Source: SAR92 clade bacterium H921
GTDB lineage: Bacteria; Pseudomonadota; Gammaproteobacteria; Pseudomonadales; Porticoccaceae
Direction of reading: 5' to 3'
DNA: 64,000 bases
Assembly (NCBI GenBank): GCA_025153755.1
Contig: JAOALD010000002.1
Coordinates: 1-64,000 of the forward strand
Shown in pieces: positions 13,981-27,276 of this stretch (positions are counted from its first letter, which is position 1; every line of letters begins with the position of its first letter). A program made the translations under genes and the position numbers. Under the pieces are notes generated by a model, which saw only the letters and a list, made by a program, of their open reading frames with translations, was not told where the DNA came from and did not search any database.

Positions 13981-15861
13981 ATGGTTAAACCAATGAAAAT
14001 TTTTATGACTTCTGCTAATTCTCCCAGAGCTTTGTATAGTTATTTATTACTTGGCTTAATATTCATACTGGCTTTAGCCGCCTGCGCACCCAAAGGTGGG
14101 CCAGTCAAAGAGACAATGGTTGAAGACACCCTGACCCTGACTCAATGGTTGGATGAACAATTCGAGATAGAGCTACAATTCTCCCCCATCGGGATGACGT
14201 TTCTTGGGCGCAAGGCACGTTACAGTGAACTCGATTCCACTACATACGAGTCGTTTTCTGAAAAAATGGCCTGGAAGAGCGCTTCAGCAAAGGAAATGCA
14301 GCGACGCTTCGATCGCGATCAGCTGAGTAACGACGAACGGCTGTCCTATGACCTATGGCTTTATCAGCTAGAGCAGATGCGGGAGGCCGATGCTTTTTTC
14401 TACGATGGCCTCGTCTTTGAACAGATGAATGGTATCCAGAGTTTTGCACCTACGTTTTTGATCAATTTTCATCGCGTGGAAGATGAAGGCGATATGTTGG
14501 CTTACATCGAACGCGTTAAAGCCATAAAAAAGCTGATGGGGGAATCGATTGCCAATGCTTCGAAAAGTGCTACCAAGGGAGTGGTATCACCCGTATTTGC
14601 CTTAGACGGCACTATTAAGCAAGCCGAAAAAGTGATTTCTGGTCAGCCTTTTGACAGCACCAGCGAGAATCGGAGCGCTCTGTGGGCCGATATGCACAAA
14701 GAGATCCAGGCGCTGCAAGACAGCGGCACCATTAACGCCGAAACAGCAGAGCGACTCACCATTGATGCGCGAGCTGCGCTGATCAATTACTTGTTGCCTG
14801 CCTACAACGACATTATCCAATGGGCTGAAAGCGAAAAGGCCCGCGCACCTGCGGTCGTCACAGGGGTTGGAAAACGGGCCGGTGGCAAGGCTTATTACAA
14901 TTATCGTTTGCGCAATCAAACCACCACTGACCTTACTGCCGATGAAATTCATCAAATCGGTTTGGAGGAGGTTGCTCGACTGCGCCAAGAAATGGAAGTC
15001 ATTAAAAGAGAGACTGAGTTTGATGGCACCCTAGCAGAATTTTTTGAGTACATTCGCAACGGTAAATGGAACTACTACCCAGATACTGACGAAGGCCGCC
15101 AAGCCTATATCGATGACGCTACCAGCGCCATTGAGGGGATCAAGTCCGAGTTACCCAATTACTTTGGCTTACTTCCTAAAGCCGACCTAGTCGTAAAGCG
15201 CGTTGAGCCCTTCCGTGAGCGTGATGGCGCCGCCCAGCATTATTATCCAGGTACGCCCGATGGTTCTCGCCCTGGCACTTACTACGCTCATCTGTCAGAT
15301 ATGACCGCCATGCCCAAGAACCAGTTGGAGGTGATCGCCTACCATGAGGGTCTGCCAGGACATCATATGCAAATTTCAATTGCTCAAGAGCTAGAAGGCG
15401 TGCCTCAATTTCGCACGCAGGCTCGGTTTACGGCCTACTCCGAAGGATGGGGACTGTACTCTGAATATCTTGCCAAGGAAATTCCGGGCACCTATACCGA
15501 CCCCTATCAGGACTTCGGGCGTTTAACGGGAGAAATCTGGCGTTCTATCAGACTCGTTGTAGATACTGGACTGCACTCTCAAAATTGGACTGAGCAAGAA
15601 GCCATCGACTACTTTGCTGCGAATTCGCCCGAACCGCTGGAAAGTATCCGCTCAGAAATCCAGCGTTACATTGTGATGCCAGGCCAGGCTACTACTTATA
15701 AAATCGGCATGCTCAAAATTCTGGAATTGCGAGCTATGGCGAAGAAGCAACTTGGGGAAAACTTCGATATCGCGGCGTTTCATGATGTGATCCTTGGTGG
15801 CGGCGCTCTGCCTCTGCCATTACTGGAACGAAGGGTGGCCGAATGGATAAGTTCGTATTAA
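13981..15861 (+). CDS. DUF885-family lipoprotein, probable zinc metallopeptidase
   Basis: The 626-aa protein carries a lipoprotein signal (hydrophobic run ending LALAAC, cysteine near residue 35), so it is probably anchored in the periplasm. The body matches the DUF885 family. Its hallmark is the zinc-type motif AYHEGLPGHHMQ (about 455-466), followed by FTAYSEGWGLYSEYL. Such proteins are thought to be carboxypeptidase- or aminopeptidase-like, but substrates are mostly untested. The start is ATG at 13981 or 13993; neither has a strong ribosome-binding site. It is the first intact core gene after the mobile-element scar, convergent with recN. Confidence 0.9.
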   Translation: MVKPMKIFMTSANSPRALYSYLLLGLIFILALAACAPKGGPVKETMVEDTLTLTQWLDEQFEIELQFSPIGMTFLGRKARYSELDSTTYESFSEKMAWKSASAKEMQRRFDRDQLSNDERLSYDLWLYQLEQMREADAFFYDGLVFEQMNGIQSFAPTFLINFHRVEDEGDMLAYIERVKAIKKLMGESIANASKSATKGVVSPVFALDGTIKQAEKVISGQPFDSTSENRSALWADMHKEIQALQDSGTINAETAERLTIDARAALINYLLPAYNDIIQWAESEKARAPAVVTGVGKRAGGKAYYNYRLRNQTTTDLTADEIHQIGLEEVARLRQEMEVIKRETEFDGTLAEFFEYIRNGKWNYYPDTDEGRQAYIDDATSAIEGIKSELPNYFGLLPKADLVVKRVEPFRERDGAAQHYYPGTPDGSRPGTYYAHLSDMTAMPKNQLEVIAYHEGLPGHHMQISIAQELEGVPQFRTQARFTAYSEGWGLYSEYLAKEIPGTYTDPYQDFGRLTGEIWRSIRLVVDTGLHSQNWTEQEAIDYFAANSPEPLESIRSEIQRYIVMPGQATTYKIGMLKILELRAMAKKQLGENFDIAAFHDVILGGGALPLPLLERRVAEWISSY

Positions 15862-16073
15862 GGCCTGCGCGCTTTTTTAACTATGACAATAAAAGGCTAG
15901 GGGTCTAATCGGGTCAGGGTGCCATTAAATTGATCTTTTGGAGCTCCCTCGCTGTTGGTGAGGATCCAAAACTGACATCACATGGCATTTAACAGATCCC
16001 TGCTTGTTTCCTAGGTAAGAATTTCTCTTGTCATAATAACAATAGATTCTGTCTCCAAGGATCTCGACGGTGC

Positions 16074-17747
16074 CTAATCAGATGCTAATGACAGCAACTC
16101 AGAGGCATGTGAAAGGGTCTGGTCGGTCACCTGAGCCCCGCCCAACATTCGAGCCAGCTCATCCACTCGCTGTTGACGGTTCAGTGCAACCATCAACGAT
16201 TCAGCACTGTTGGCTTCGACCACCTTACTGGCTCGGTAATGATGGTGGGCATGAGCTGCCACCTGAGGCTGGTGAGTCACGCTTATGACCTGACCGCGAT
16301 CACCGAGGGTTTTCAGTAATTGGCCAACAATATCTGCCGTGCTGCCACCTATACCCACGTCGACTTCGTCAAACACCAGAGTCGGTATTTTAGAGTGGGC
16401 TGCAGCGACTACTTGAATGGCGAGACTGACGCGCGATAGTTCGCCTCCAGAGGCTATTTTAGCTAAAGGTTTGTGCGGCTGTCCCGGATTAGTGGCGATA
16501 ACAAACTCAACTTCCTCAAAACCGCTGGCCCTGTATTCACCCTCATTAAATGCCGTTAACTGAACTAATAGCTCAGCACCCTCCATAGAGAGCCTTTGGA
16601 GCTGCTGATTAATTTCTGAGGCCATTATTTGCGATGCCTTGCCACGAATAACGCTCAGCTTGTTGGCTACAGTTTCATAGTCAGAAGCCAATTCATCAAC
16701 TTGCTGTTGTAATGCATCAATACTTTCGCCACCATCTTGCAAACTCTGCAATTCCTGCTCAAGTAAGGTCAATGTCTCGGCAAGTTGGTCTGCATTAACT
16801 CGATGTTTGCGTGCTAATTGGAAAATTACCGCTAGCTGGTCCTCCACCAGCTGTAAACGTTGGGGGTCAGCTTCAAAGCGATCCACATAGCTTTCAATTT
16901 CGCTGGTGGCTTCCTCAATTTGAATAAGACCGCTTTGCAGAAGCTCTTCAGCATTGCTCAGAGCCTCTGGTTTGTGCTTTAAGCCCGCCAGAGTTGAGAG
17001 GGCGCGGTTTAGGCCGTCACGGACATTGAAGCCTTCAGTTTGATCACAGATAGCTAGAACGCTTTGGCTCTCAACAAGAATCTGCTCCGCATTGGCCAAG
17101 GTTTGCTGCTCTAGCTCAAGCTTTTCAAGGGAGCTAGAGCTGAGGTCGAGCTGCTGCAGTTCATTGACCTGAAAGCTCAATAAATCTTTGCGTGCAATCA
17201 ATTCGTCCGACCGCTCCATGAGGCTACTGAGTTTTTTGTTGGCGCTGTGCCAGGCACGAAAGGCAGTCACTACTTGCGTGGCTAGCTCAGTGGTATCGGC
17301 ATAGTCGTCTAATAACTTGCGATGAGTCTCACGGCGCAGCAGAGATTGGTGCTCATGCTGGCTGTGAATATCCGTCAGCATCTCGCCGAGCTGCTGCAGT
17401 TGCTGCATGGTACAACTCTGACCGTTAATATAACCTCGAGAGCGGCCTTCGGCAGTATAGATGCGGCGCAAGATACATTCGTCATCAGCGGAAAAATCAT
17501 TCTCGCTGAGCCAGATCACAGCGTCATCTATGGTATCGATAGCAAAGGTCGCGGTAATTTCAGCGCGGTCTTTGCCGTGACGGATAGTGCCAGTATCGGC
17601 ACGATCACCAAGGGCCATGCCCAGAGCATCTAAAACTAGAGATTTACCCGCGCCGGTCTCTCCAGTAATCGCAGTAGTGCCACCAGAGAACTCAATTTCT
17701 AGAGTCTCCACCAGGGTGAAATTGTTAATATTGATCGATAGCAGCAA
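16074..17747 (-). CDS. recN: DNA repair protein RecN
   Basis: RecN is an SMC-like ATPase that acts at DNA double-strand breaks in recombinational repair. The 557-aa product has the normal length. Walker A GETGAGKSLV lies near residue 30, two long coiled-coil arms (about 150-375) flank the zipper region, and a C-terminal head has IASGGELSRVSLA and LVFDEVDVGIGG. It is divergent from grpE with 155 bp between, the common arrangement in pseudomonad-like bacteria. No clear LexA box was found in the shared intergenic region. Confidence 0.97.
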   Translation of the reverse strand: MLLSININNFTLVETLEIEFSGGTTAITGETGAGKSLVLDALGMALGDRADTGTIRHGKDRAEITATFAIDTIDDAVIWLSENDFSADDECILRRIYTAEGRSRGYINGQSCTMQQLQQLGEMLTDIHSQHEHQSLLRRETHRKLLDDYADTTELATQVVTAFRAWHSANKKLSSLMERSDELIARKDLLSFQVNELQQLDLSSSSLEKLELEQQTLANAEQILVESQSVLAICDQTEGFNVRDGLNRALSTLAGLKHKPEALSNAEELLQSGLIQIEEATSEIESYVDRFEADPQRLQLVEDQLAVIFQLARKHRVNADQLAETLTLLEQELQSLQDGGESIDALQQQVDELASDYETVANKLSVIRGKASQIMASEINQQLQRLSMEGAELLVQLTAFNEGEYRASGFEEVEFVIATNPGQPHKPLAKIASGGELSRVSLAIQVVAAAHSKIPTLVFDEVDVGIGGSTADIVGQLLKTLGDRGQVISVTHQPQVAAHAHHHYRASKVVEANSAESLMVALNRQQRVDELARMLGGAQVTDQTLSHASELLSLASD

Positions 17748-17808
17748 AGTTTTTAACCAATAGATTTTGTTTTAGGTTTATACAGAACAGATTGCCGTTA
17801 CGCAATCG

Positions 17809-17836
17809 CTTGAAACTTAATAGTTTGCCCCCATAT
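17809..17836 (+). promoter_or_regulatory. Heat-shock (sigma32) promoter of grpE
   Basis: CTTGAAA (17809-17815) and CCCCATAT (17829-17836) with a 13-bp spacer match the sigma32 consensus exactly. It lies 66 bp upstream of the GTG start of grpE. Confidence 0.9.
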
Positions 17837-17902
17837 CTATAACCAGCGTAAAACTAACGATCCATAGGATCAATCATGACAACAATAATGTGAGGAGTTG
17901 GC

Positions 17903-18505
17903 GTGTCGGAAGAAACCAACAAAGATGACAAAACTGCAGTAAATGACGATCAGGTTGCACCACAGGATGACAAAAAAGCGGCTCTGGACGAGTTAAATGC
18001 CGATATTGAAGCGGAACTCGTTGATCAGATGGATCAGGAGCCTGAGCAGTCAGAGACAGAGCAACTTCAACAGCAGGTTGCCAGTGCGAAAGATCAGGTG
18101 TTGCGCGTTCAGGCGGAAATGCAAAACCTACGTCGTCGCGCTGAGCGCGATGTCGAAAATGCCCACAAGTACGCCTTAGATAAATTTGCCCCTGAGCTTT
18201 TGCCCGTGGTGGATAACCTAGAGCGTGCACTAGCGGCAATTGATAGCGAAGACGCCGGGCAAAAAGCCGTTGCCGAAGGTATAGAGCTTACCCTAAAGAC
18301 CTTTGTTGATGTGTTGCTGCGCTACAAAGTTGAGGCTGTTGACCCGGCCGGGCAACCGTTCGATGCAGAGCTTCATCAGGCAGTAAGCATGGTGCCCAAT
18401 GCGGATATTGAACCGAATACGGTGATGGACGTGTTTCAGAAGGGCTACACGCTAAATGGTCGATTACTGCGGCCTGCAATGGTAGTGGTATCAAAACCAG
18501 CCTAA
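17903..18505 (+). CDS. grpE: Nucleotide exchange factor GrpE
   Basis: GrpE releases ADP from DnaK and so resets the chaperone cycle. The 200-aa product has an acidic disordered N-terminus (1-55), a long coiled-coil helix (about 56-105, with [20 protein letters not shown]) and the C-terminal beta-domain ending in [19 protein letters not shown]. Translation starts at GTG after GAGGAGTTGGC. It is the first gene of the heat-shock cluster grpE-dnaK-dnaJ, with a sigma32 promoter in front. Confidence 0.97.
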   Translation: MSEETNKDDKTAVNDDQVAPQDDKKAALDELNADIEAELVDQMDQEPEQSETEQLQQQVASAKDQVLRVQAEMQNLRRRAERDVENAHKYALDKFAPELLPVVDNLERALAAIDSEDAGQKAVAEGIELTLKTFVDVLLRYKVEAVDPAGQPFDAELHQAVSMVPNADIEPNTVMDVFQKGYTLNGRLLRPAMVVVSKPA

Positions 18506-18520
18506 CAAAAAAAGGCTTTT
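18499..18520 (+). terminator. Weak intrinsic terminator after grpE
   Basis: AGCCT (18499-18503) pairs with AGGCT (18513-18517) over an A-rich loop and is followed by four T residues. Only five base pairs, so it probably gives partial termination between grpE and dnaK. Confidence 0.4.
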
Positions 18521-18534
18521 TAATTACCTTAACC

Positions 18535-18562
18535 CTTGAAGTTATGAAATTAGCATCCATAT
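18535..18562 (+). promoter_or_regulatory. Second sigma32-type promoter, in front of dnaK
   Basis: CTTGAAG (18535-18541), 13 bp, then ATCCATAT (18555-18562): one and two mismatches from the sigma32 -35 and -10 elements. It would allow dnaK-dnaJ to be induced separately from grpE. Confidence 0.65.
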
Positions 18563-18635
18563 ATCGACCAAGTAATTAATTAATTTGAAAAACCCTGGAA
18601 ACAGGCTTTAAAGACTAGTAACGGAGAGTTAAAAA

Positions 18636-20570
18636 ATGGGAAAAATTATCGGAATTGATTTGGGAACGACCAACTCATGTGTTGCCGTACTCGAAGGCGA
18701 TAAGCCCAAAGTAATTGAAAATGCAGAGGGTGCGCGCACTACACCTTCTGTTGTGGCTTACACCGATGAAGGTGAAATTTTAGTTGGTCAGTCAGCTAAA
18801 CGTCAGGCAGTAACTAATCCGCATAATACAGTTTACGCAGTTAAGCGTTTGATTGGCCGTCGATTTGAAGACGATGTGGTGCAAAAAGACATTAAAATGG
18901 TGCCCTACAAGATTGTTAAGGCTGACAACGGTGATGCCTGGGTAGAAATCAAAGGTGACAGCAAGGCAGCACCACAGATTTCTGCTGAAGTTCTGAAGAA
19001 AATGAAGAAAACCGCTGAAGACTATCTTGGCGAAACGGTGACTGAAGCGGTAATTACCGTTCCTGCATACTTCAATGATTCCCAGCGTCAGGCTACTAAA
19101 GATGCAGGCCGTATCGCTGGATTGGATGTTAAACGTATTATCAATGAGCCAACTGCCGCGGCGCTGGCCTATGGTATCGATAAAACCGCCGGCGACAGTG
19201 TTGTTGCTGTGTACGATCTCGGTGGTGGTACCTTTGATATTTCGATTATTGAAATCGCCGATGTCGATGGTGAGAAGCAATTTGAAGTGTTGGCTACTAA
19301 CGGTGATACATTCCTTGGTGGTGAAGACTTTGATATGCGTCTGATCGAGTATTTGTCAGAGGAGTTTAAAACCGATAGCGGTATCGATATTCATGGCGAC
19401 CCACTGGCCATGCAGCGCCTTAAAGAGGCTTCTGAAAAAGCCAAGATTGAGCTGTCGTCAAGTGCACAGACCGAAGTTAATCTGCCCTATATCACTGCTG
19501 ATGCCACAGGTCCTAAGCACCTGGTTGTTAAGCTGACACGTGCCAAACTTGAGTCCTTAGTTGAAGACCTGGTTGAACGTTCTTTGACGCCATTGAAAGT
19601 CGCGCTTAAAGATGCTGGAAAGTCCACGTCTGAGATCGATGAAATTATCTTGGTTGGTGGTCAGACTCGCATGCCACTGGTGCAGGAAAAAGTAACGGCA
19701 TTCTTTGGTAAAGAGCCACGTAAAGATGTGAATCCTGATGAAGCCGTTGCCGTAGGTGCGGGCCTGCAGGGTGCTGTTTTGGCTGGTGACGTAACAGACG
19801 TACTGCTGCTCGATGTAACCCCTCTGAGTCTAGGTATTGAAACCATGGGTGGCGTTGCCACTCCAGTGATCGAGAAAAACACTACGATTCCTACCAAGAA
19901 ATCACAGATTTTCTCTACCGCTGACGATAACCAGACCGCAGTGACTATTCACGTGGTTCAAGGTGAGCGCAAGCAGGCCACAGGCAATAAATCATTGGGC
20001 CGTTTTGATCTGGCTGATATTCCACCAGCACCACGCGGCATGCCTCAGATTGAAGTAACATTTGATATTGATGCTAACGGGATTCTGAACGTAGGTGCGA
20101 AAGATAAGGCGACTGGCAAAGAGCAGTCGATTATTATTAAAGCATCTTCAGGTCTGTCTGATGATGAGATCGATGCAATGGTCAAAGATGCTGAAGCCAA
20201 TGCTGCAGAAGATGAAAAGTTTGCCGAGCTGGTACAGGCGCGCAATACCGCTGATGGCCTGGCTCATGCCGCCAGAAAGACTCTCGAAGAAGCAGGTGAC
20301 AAGGCCAGTGATGAAGAGAAGGCGGCAATTGAAGCTGGCATCAAACAGGTAGAGGAAGCGGTGCAGGGTGATGATAAAGAAGCGATTGACGCGGCCGCCG
20401 GTATTCTTTCTGAGGCCTCATCTGGCCTAGCACAAAAAATGTATGCAGAGCAGGCCGAAGCGGGTCAAGCTGAAGGCGGCGAACAGGCCGCTGGCGAAGA
20501 TGCGATGGATGCAGAGTTTGAAGAAGTAAAAGAAACAGAAGAAGAGAAAGAGAAAGAAGACGGCAAGTAA
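18636..20570 (+). CDS. dnaK: Chaperone DnaK (Hsp70)
   Basis: DnaK binds exposed hydrophobic peptide segments and refolds them in ATP-driven cycles with DnaJ and GrpE. The 644-aa protein has the full Hsp70 layout. The ATPase domain (1-385) includes [26 protein letters not shown] and [10 protein letters not shown]. It is followed by the [18 protein letters not shown] linker, the substrate-binding beta-domain and the helical lid, ending in an acidic [16 protein letters not shown] tail. It is preceded by GGAGAG seven bases before the ATG. Confidence 0.99.
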   Translation: MGKIIGIDLGTTNSCVAVLEGDKPKVIENAEGARTTPSVVAYTDEGEILVGQSAKRQAVTNPHNTVYAVKRLIGRRFEDDVVQKDIKMVPYKIVKADNGDAWVEIKGDSKAAPQISAEVLKKMKKTAEDYLGETVTEAVITVPAYFNDSQRQATKDAGRIAGLDVKRIINEPTAAALAYGIDKTAGDSVVAVYDLGGGTFDISIIEIADVDGEKQFEVLATNGDTFLGGEDFDMRLIEYLSEEFKTDSGIDIHGDPLAMQRLKEASEKAKIELSSSAQTEVNLPYITADATGPKHLVVKLTRAKLESLVEDLVERSLTPLKVALKDAGKSTSEIDEIILVGGQTRMPLVQEKVTAFFGKEPRKDVNPDEAVAVGAGLQGAVLAGDVTDVLLLDVTPLSLGIETMGGVATPVIEKNTTIPTKKSQIFSTADDNQTAVTIHVVQGERKQATGNKSLGRFDLADIPPAPRGMPQIEVTFDIDANGILNVGAKDKATGKEQSIIIKASSGLSDDEIDAMVKDAEANAAEDEKFAELVQARNTADGLAHAARKTLEEAGDKASDEEKAAIEAGIKQVEEAVQGDDKEAIDAAAGILSEASSGLAQKMYAEQAEAGQAEGGEQAAGEDAMDAEFEEVKETEEEKEKEDGK

Positions 20571-20596
20571 GTGCTTAGGATTTTTTCTTCTTCCAT

Positions 20597-20622
20597 TAGG
20601 CGCGGGCTCTGTTCCGCGCCTA
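20597..20622 (+). other. Strong hairpin between dnaK and dnaJ
   Basis: TAGGCGCGG (20597-20605) and CCGCGCCTA (20614-20622) form a perfect 9-bp stem with an 8-nt loop. No T-run follows, so it is more likely an mRNA-stabilising or processing structure setting the dnaK:dnaJ ratio than a terminator. Confidence 0.6.
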
Positions 20623-20659
20623 GTTATATCAGCAATAGTTAGGAATAAAGAACCAAGTT

Positions 20660-22628
<1,969 letters not shown>

Positions 22629-22688
22629 AAGCACAAAAATATCGACGACAGTGATAGACAAAATCTGCCTTCTTCCATACAATGCTCT

Positions 22689-22732
22689 CCTAACACCGCC
22701 ACCAATAGGCGGTCTCGTTCCGAGAGGTTAGG
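22689..22732 (+). ncRNA. Compact three-way-junction RNA element upstream of carA
   Basis: CCTAAC (22689-22694) pairs with GTTAGG (22727-22732) and encloses two hairpins: ACCGCC/GGCGGT with a 7-nt loop (22695-22713) and CTCG/CGAG with a 3-nt loop (22714-22724). An intrinsic terminator follows 22 bases later and carA about 95 bases after that. It could be a leader element controlling carAB or part of the dapB 3' end. I match it to no known riboswitch class. Confidence 0.4.
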
Positions 22733-22753
22733 CTACAGCAGAATAGATTATTT

Positions 22754-22790
22754 AAGCGAGATGAGACGATCAGTTTCATCTCGCTTTTTT
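22754..22790 (+). terminator. Intrinsic terminator between dapB and carA
   Basis: AAGCGAGATGA (22754-22764) and TCATCTCGCTT (22776-22786) form an 11-bp stem, followed by four more T residues (a six-T run from 22785). It either ends the dapB transcript or acts as the terminator of a carA leader. Confidence 0.85.
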
Positions 22791-22885
22791 GCAAATATAA
22801 GTAACAGACTGCTGTCATATTCGGATTTTTCGATGTCTAGATGCCACTCATACTCGAGTGATATTTTAACTATTTAGGAGGTTGT

Positions 22886-24028
22886 GTGAATTCCCAGACT
22901 TACCGGGAAGCCGTACTCGCGCTAGCAGACGGAACAATTTTCAGAGGAACTGCCATTGGCGCAGATGGATCCTCTGTTGGTGAAATAGTTTTTAACACAG
23001 CCCTCTCAGGGTATCAGGAAATACTCACTGACCCCTCATATGCCCGCCAGATCGTTACGCTTACCTATCCTCATATCGGCAATGTCGGCGTGAACAAGGA
23101 AGATGAAGAATCCGATAAGATCTGGGCGGCAGGGCTAGTTATCCGTGACTTGCCGCTTCTGGCTTCAAACTTCCGCAGTGAACAACGTCTCGATGATTAC
23201 CTAAAAGAAAAAGGCGTTGTAGGTATTGCTGATATAGATACTCGTAAACTAACCCGCATACTGCGTGAAACTGGTGCGCAGAATGGTTGCATTATGGCGG
23301 GCAATGTGAGTGACGAACAGGCCCTAACCGCGGCTCGAGCATTTGCTGGCTTAGAAGGAATGGATCTTGCCAAAGAAGTGACCACTGCCAGTACCTACCA
23401 GTGGTCCGAACACAGTTGGGAATTGGGTGTTGGCCACAAAATTCAGGATCCCAGCAGTGCTAAATTTAAAGTTGTAGCCTACGATTTCGGCGTTAAGCGC
23501 AATATATTACGGATGCTGGTCGACCGTGGTTGTGAGCTTATTGTGGTGCCGGCTCAGACACCAGCGGCGGATGTTCTGGCTATGAATCCAGACGGAATAT
23601 TCCTGTCTAATGGCCCCGGAGATCCAGAGCCCTGTGATTATGCAATTCAGGCCATCGGTGAAATTCTTACAACCGATATTCCCGTATTCGGTATCTGCTT
23701 AGGCCACCAACTACTAGCACTGGCCTCTGGCGCTAAAACCGCAAAGATGAAGTTTGGTCACCATGGTGCTAACCACCCGGTAGAAGATATTGAGAACAAT
23801 TTAGTGATGATTACCAGCCAAAACCATGGTTTTGCTGTTGATGAAGCGAGTTTGCCGGCTAACCTGATTGCCACACATCGATCATTGTTTGATGGTTCGT
23901 TGCAAGGTATTCATCGCACTGACAAACCAGCATTTAGTTTTCAAGGGCACCCTGAAGCCAGTCCTGGTCCCCATGAGGCAGCAGTACTGTTTGATCATTT
24001 TATTGAATTAATGGAAGCGAAACGCTAG
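22886..24028 (+). CDS. carA: Carbamoyl-phosphate synthase small chain
   Basis: CarA is the glutaminase subunit that supplies ammonia to CarB for carbamoyl phosphate, the precursor of arginine and pyrimidines. The 380-aa product has the small-chain N-domain and a class I glutamine amidotransferase domain with the nucleophile in [12 protein letters not shown] (about 270) and the [11 protein letters not shown] end. Translation starts at GTG after TTAGGAGGTTGT. carB follows after 17 bp. Carbamoyl phosphate would feed the ornithine carbamoyltransferase encoded at 27755-28669. Confidence 0.99.
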   Translation: MNSQTYREAVLALADGTIFRGTAIGADGSSVGEIVFNTALSGYQEILTDPSYARQIVTLTYPHIGNVGVNKEDEESDKIWAAGLVIRDLPLLASNFRSEQRLDDYLKEKGVVGIADIDTRKLTRILRETGAQNGCIMAGNVSDEQALTAARAFAGLEGMDLAKEVTTASTYQWSEHSWELGVGHKIQDPSSAKFKVVAYDFGVKRNILRMLVDRGCELIVVPAQTPAADVLAMNPDGIFLSNGPGDPEPCDYAIQAIGEILTTDIPVFGICLGHQLLALASGAKTAKMKFGHHGANHPVEDIENNLVMITSQNHGFAVDEASLPANLIATHRSLFDGSLQGIHRTDKPAFSFQGHPEASPGPHEAAVLFDHFIELMEAKR

Positions 24029-24045
24029 GCACTTGCGGAGACGAC

Positions 24046-27000
24046 ATGCCAAAAAGAACTGATATAAAAAGCATCCTCATTCTTGGAGCTGGTCCGATTA
24101 TTATTGGCCAGGCTTGTGAGTTTGACTATTCCGGTGCCCAGGCCTGTAAAGCGCTTCGTGAGGAAGGTTTCCGAGTAATTCTGGTTAACTCTAACCCAGC
24201 TACTATTATGACTGACCCGGCAATGGCCGATGCCACTTATATTGAACCAGTAGAATGGCGCACTGTGGCACGTATCATTGAACAGGAACGCCCAGATGCT
24301 CTGCTGCCGACAATGGGTGGTCAGACAGCGTTGAATTGTGCTCTAGACCTAGCCAAACATGGCGTTCTTGACGAGTTTGGTGTCGAGATGATCGGTGCCA
24401 ATGCTGACGCGATCGACAAGGCGGAAGATCGCGAACGCTTTGATAAGGCGATGAAAGCAATCGATCTAGATACGCCCAATTCCGGTATTGCTCACAGTAT
24501 GGAAGAGGCAGTTCAGGTTGCAGATCGTTTTGGATTTCCCTGTATTATTCGCCCCTCATTTACTATGGGTGGCTCCGGCGGCGGTATAGCTTACAACCGC
24601 GAAGAATTTGAAGAGATCTGCCGTCGCGGATTAGATCTTTCGCCCACCAATGAGTTATTGATTGATGAATCACTTATTGGCTGGAAAGAGTTTGAAATGG
24701 AAGTAGTTCGCGATCGCAAAGACAACTGTATTATTGTCTGCGCTATTGAAAATCTAGATCCAATGGGTATTCACACTGGTGACTCAATAACCGTTGCTCC
24801 TGCTCAGACACTGACCGACAAAGAATACCAAATTATGCGCAACGCCTCGATTAGGGTACTGCGTGAGATTGGTGTAGAAACAGGCGGGTCTAACGTACAG
24901 TTTGCGGTTAACCCAGATGATGGTCGACTCATTGTTATTGAGATGAATCCCAGAGTCTCTCGTTCATCGGCACTGGCCTCAAAGGCGACTGGTTTCCCAA
25001 TTGCTCGAGTAGCGGCAAAGCTGGCTGTAGGCTACACCCTTGATGAGCTACAAAACGAAATTACCGGGGGTGCGACACCGGCTTCATTTGAGCCAAGTAT
25101 TGATTATGTTGTTACCAAGATCCCACGTTTTGCCTTCGAAAAATTTGATCAGGCAGATCAGAGTCTTACCACCCAGATGAAGTCTGTGGGTGAGGTAATG
25201 GCAATTGGTCGCACCTTCCAAGAATCTATGCAAAAAGCTCTACGCGGTCTCGAGGTTGGTGTTGCTGGCTTTGATCCTGTGTTGGATGTTAATGATGAAA
25301 ATGCCAGCGCCATACTGACCAATCAGCTTGCGGAAGCCGGTCCAGATCGTATCTGGTATCTCGCCGATGGTTTCCGTCAGGGCATGAGTGTAGAAGAAAT
25401 CTTTGCGATCACTAAGGTTGATCGCTGGTTTCTGGTGCAGATCGAAGACCTTATCAAAGACGAACTGAATCTGCAGGGCGTGGCGCTGTCCGATCTCAGT
25501 AAGCAGGCCATTTACCGCCTCAAACGCAAAGGGTTTGCCGACCGTCGTCTGGCTGATATTTTGGGTTGTAGTGAAACCCAAATGCGCGAAGTGCGCTATG
25601 ACTTTGGCATTCACCCTGTATATAAGCGTGTTGATACCTGTGCTGCAGAGTTTGCTACAGACACAGCTTATATGTATTCGACCTACGAGGAAGAGTGCGA
25701 AGCGCGTCCGAGCAACAAAGACAAAATTTTGGTTTTAGGTGGCGGTCCCAACAGAATTGGGCAGGGCATCGAATTTGATTACTGCTGTGTGCATGCAGCT
25801 CTAGCCATGCGTGAAGATGGTTATGAAACCATTATGGTTAACTGTAACCCAGAGACCGTTTCTACAGATTATGATACATCGGACCGACTGTTCTTCGAGC
25901 CGGTTACCTTGGAAGATGTGCTTGAAATCGTGCGTGTAGAAAAGCCCAAAGGTGTGATTGTCCAGTTTGGCGGTCAAACACCTCTTAAGCTGGCGCGCGC
26001 TCTTGAAGCTGCAGGAGTTCCAATTGTTGGTACCACTCCTGATGCGATTGACCGTGCCGAAGACCGCGAGCGCTTTCAGCAAATGATCGACAAGCTTGAC
26101 CTGCTGCAGCCTCGCAACGCAACAGCCCGCAGTGCAGACCAGGCGGTTGAGCTCGCTAAAGAAATTGGTTATCCACTGGTCGTACGCCCCTCCTATGTCC
26201 TGGGCGGCCGCGCTATGGAGATCGTCTACAAAGAAGAAGAGCTTCGCCACTATATGAAAACTGCCGTACAGGTTTCTGATGACAGTCCAGTGTTGTTGGA
26301 TTTCTTCCTGCCAAATGCCATTGAAATGGATGTGGACGCAGTGAGTGATGGCGAACAGGTAGTGATCGGCGCGATTATGCAGCACATTGAACAGGCCGGT
26401 ATTCACTCCGGTGATTCAGCCTGTTCACTGCCGCCCTATAGTCTCAGTGAAGATGTTCAGGATGATATGCGTGAAGTGTGCCGCAAGATGGCGGTTGAAT
26501 TGGGTGTTCGCGGGTTGATGAATGTGCAGCTGGCGCTTCAAGACGGCAAAATCTATGTTATTGAGGTCAATCCCCGTGCCTCACGTACAGTTCCATTTGT
26601 CTCCAAGTGCATTGGTACCTCACTGGCTAAGGTCGCGGCTCGTTGCATGGTTGGTCAGACACTCGAGTCTCAGAGCTTTACCAGGGAAATTATCCCACCT
26701 TACTTCAGTGTCAAAGAGGCTGTATTTCCGTTTAATAAATTTCCCGGTATCGATCCTATTCTTGGGCCTGAAATGAAGTCGACAGGAGAAGTAATGGGTG
26801 TTGGTGAAACCTTTGCCGAAGCCTATGGCAAAGCGGAACTTGGTGCTAGTGATGAAATTCCTTCCAAGGGCACAGTCTTTATAAGTGTTCGAGAGCGGGA
26901 TAAACAACAGTTACCAGCCCTGGCTAAAAAACTCCAAGATCTTGGGTTTAAGTTGGTGGCCACTAAGGGTTCGGCTGACGTTATCGAGCAGGCAGGTTGC

Positions 27001-27276
27001 GATGTACAGGTGGTCAACAAGGTTAAAGAGGGCCGTCCTCATATTGTCGATATGATTAAGAGTGATAAGGTAGATTTGATTATCAACACCACAGAGGGGC
27101 GTCAGGCAATCTCTGATTCCTCGACCATCCGCTCCAGTGCAGAACAGCATAGAGTGTATTACACTACTACTATGGCTGGAGGTAGTGCTGTGTGCGAAGC
27201 GCTAGTGTTCTCCCGTGCTGTTGACGGTGAAATAAAAGTACGCAGCTTACAGTCGCTGCACAAGGAAATTGGTTAA
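24046..27276 (+). CDS. carB: Carbamoyl-phosphate synthase large chain
   Basis: CarB makes carbamoyl phosphate from bicarbonate, two ATP and ammonia passed from CarA. The 1076-aa protein is of standard length. It has two homologous ATP-grasp synthase halves ([20 protein letters not shown] at the start and [19 protein letters not shown] at about 565) and a C-terminal allosteric MGS-like domain (from about 940), which binds regulators such as UMP and ornithine in enterobacteria. Its stop codon overlaps the ATG of greA by one base, so the two are translationally linked. Confidence 0.99.
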   Translation: MPKRTDIKSILILGAGPIIIGQACEFDYSGAQACKALREEGFRVILVNSNPATIMTDPAMADATYIEPVEWRTVARIIEQERPDALLPTMGGQTALNCALDLAKHGVLDEFGVEMIGANADAIDKAEDRERFDKAMKAIDLDTPNSGIAHSMEEAVQVADRFGFPCIIRPSFTMGGSGGGIAYNREEFEEICRRGLDLSPTNELLIDESLIGWKEFEMEVVRDRKDNCIIVCAIENLDPMGIHTGDSITVAPAQTLTDKEYQIMRNASIRVLREIGVETGGSNVQFAVNPDDGRLIVIEMNPRVSRSSALASKATGFPIARVAAKLAVGYTLDELQNEITGGATPASFEPSIDYVVTKIPRFAFEKFDQADQSLTTQMKSVGEVMAIGRTFQESMQKALRGLEVGVAGFDPVLDVNDENASAILTNQLAEAGPDRIWYLADGFRQGMSVEEIFAITKVDRWFLVQIEDLIKDELNLQGVALSDLSKQAIYRLKRKGFADRRLADILGCSETQMREVRYDFGIHPVYKRVDTCAAEFATDTAYMYSTYEEECEARPSNKDKILVLGGGPNRIGQGIEFDYCCVHAALAMREDGYETIMVNCNPETVSTDYDTSDRLFFEPVTLEDVLEIVRVEKPKGVIVQFGGQTPLKLARALEAAGVPIVGTTPDAIDRAEDRERFQQMIDKLDLLQPRNATARSADQAVELAKEIGYPLVVRPSYVLGGRAMEIVYKEEELRHYMKTAVQVSDDSPVLLDFFLPNAIEMDVDAVSDGEQVVIGAIMQHIEQAGIHSGDSACSLPPYSLSEDVQDDMREVCRKMAVELGVRGLMNVQLALQDGKIYVIEVNPRASRTVPFVSKCIGTSLAKVAARCMVGQTLESQSFTREIIPPYFSVKEAVFPFNKFPGIDPILGPEMKSTGEVMGVGETFAEAYGKAELGASDEIPSKGTVFISVRERDKQQLPALAKKLQDLGFKLVATKGSADVIEQAGCDVQVVNKVKEGRPHIVDMIKSDKVDLIINTTEGRQAISDSSTIRSSAEQHRVYYTTTMAGGSAVCEALVFSRAVDGEIKVRSLQSLHKEIG

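Noticed and set aside
22689-22732. Assignment of the carA leader element to the glutamine or mini-ykkC riboswitch classes
   Set aside because: Loop sequences and stem order do not match the conserved parts of those classes as I know them.
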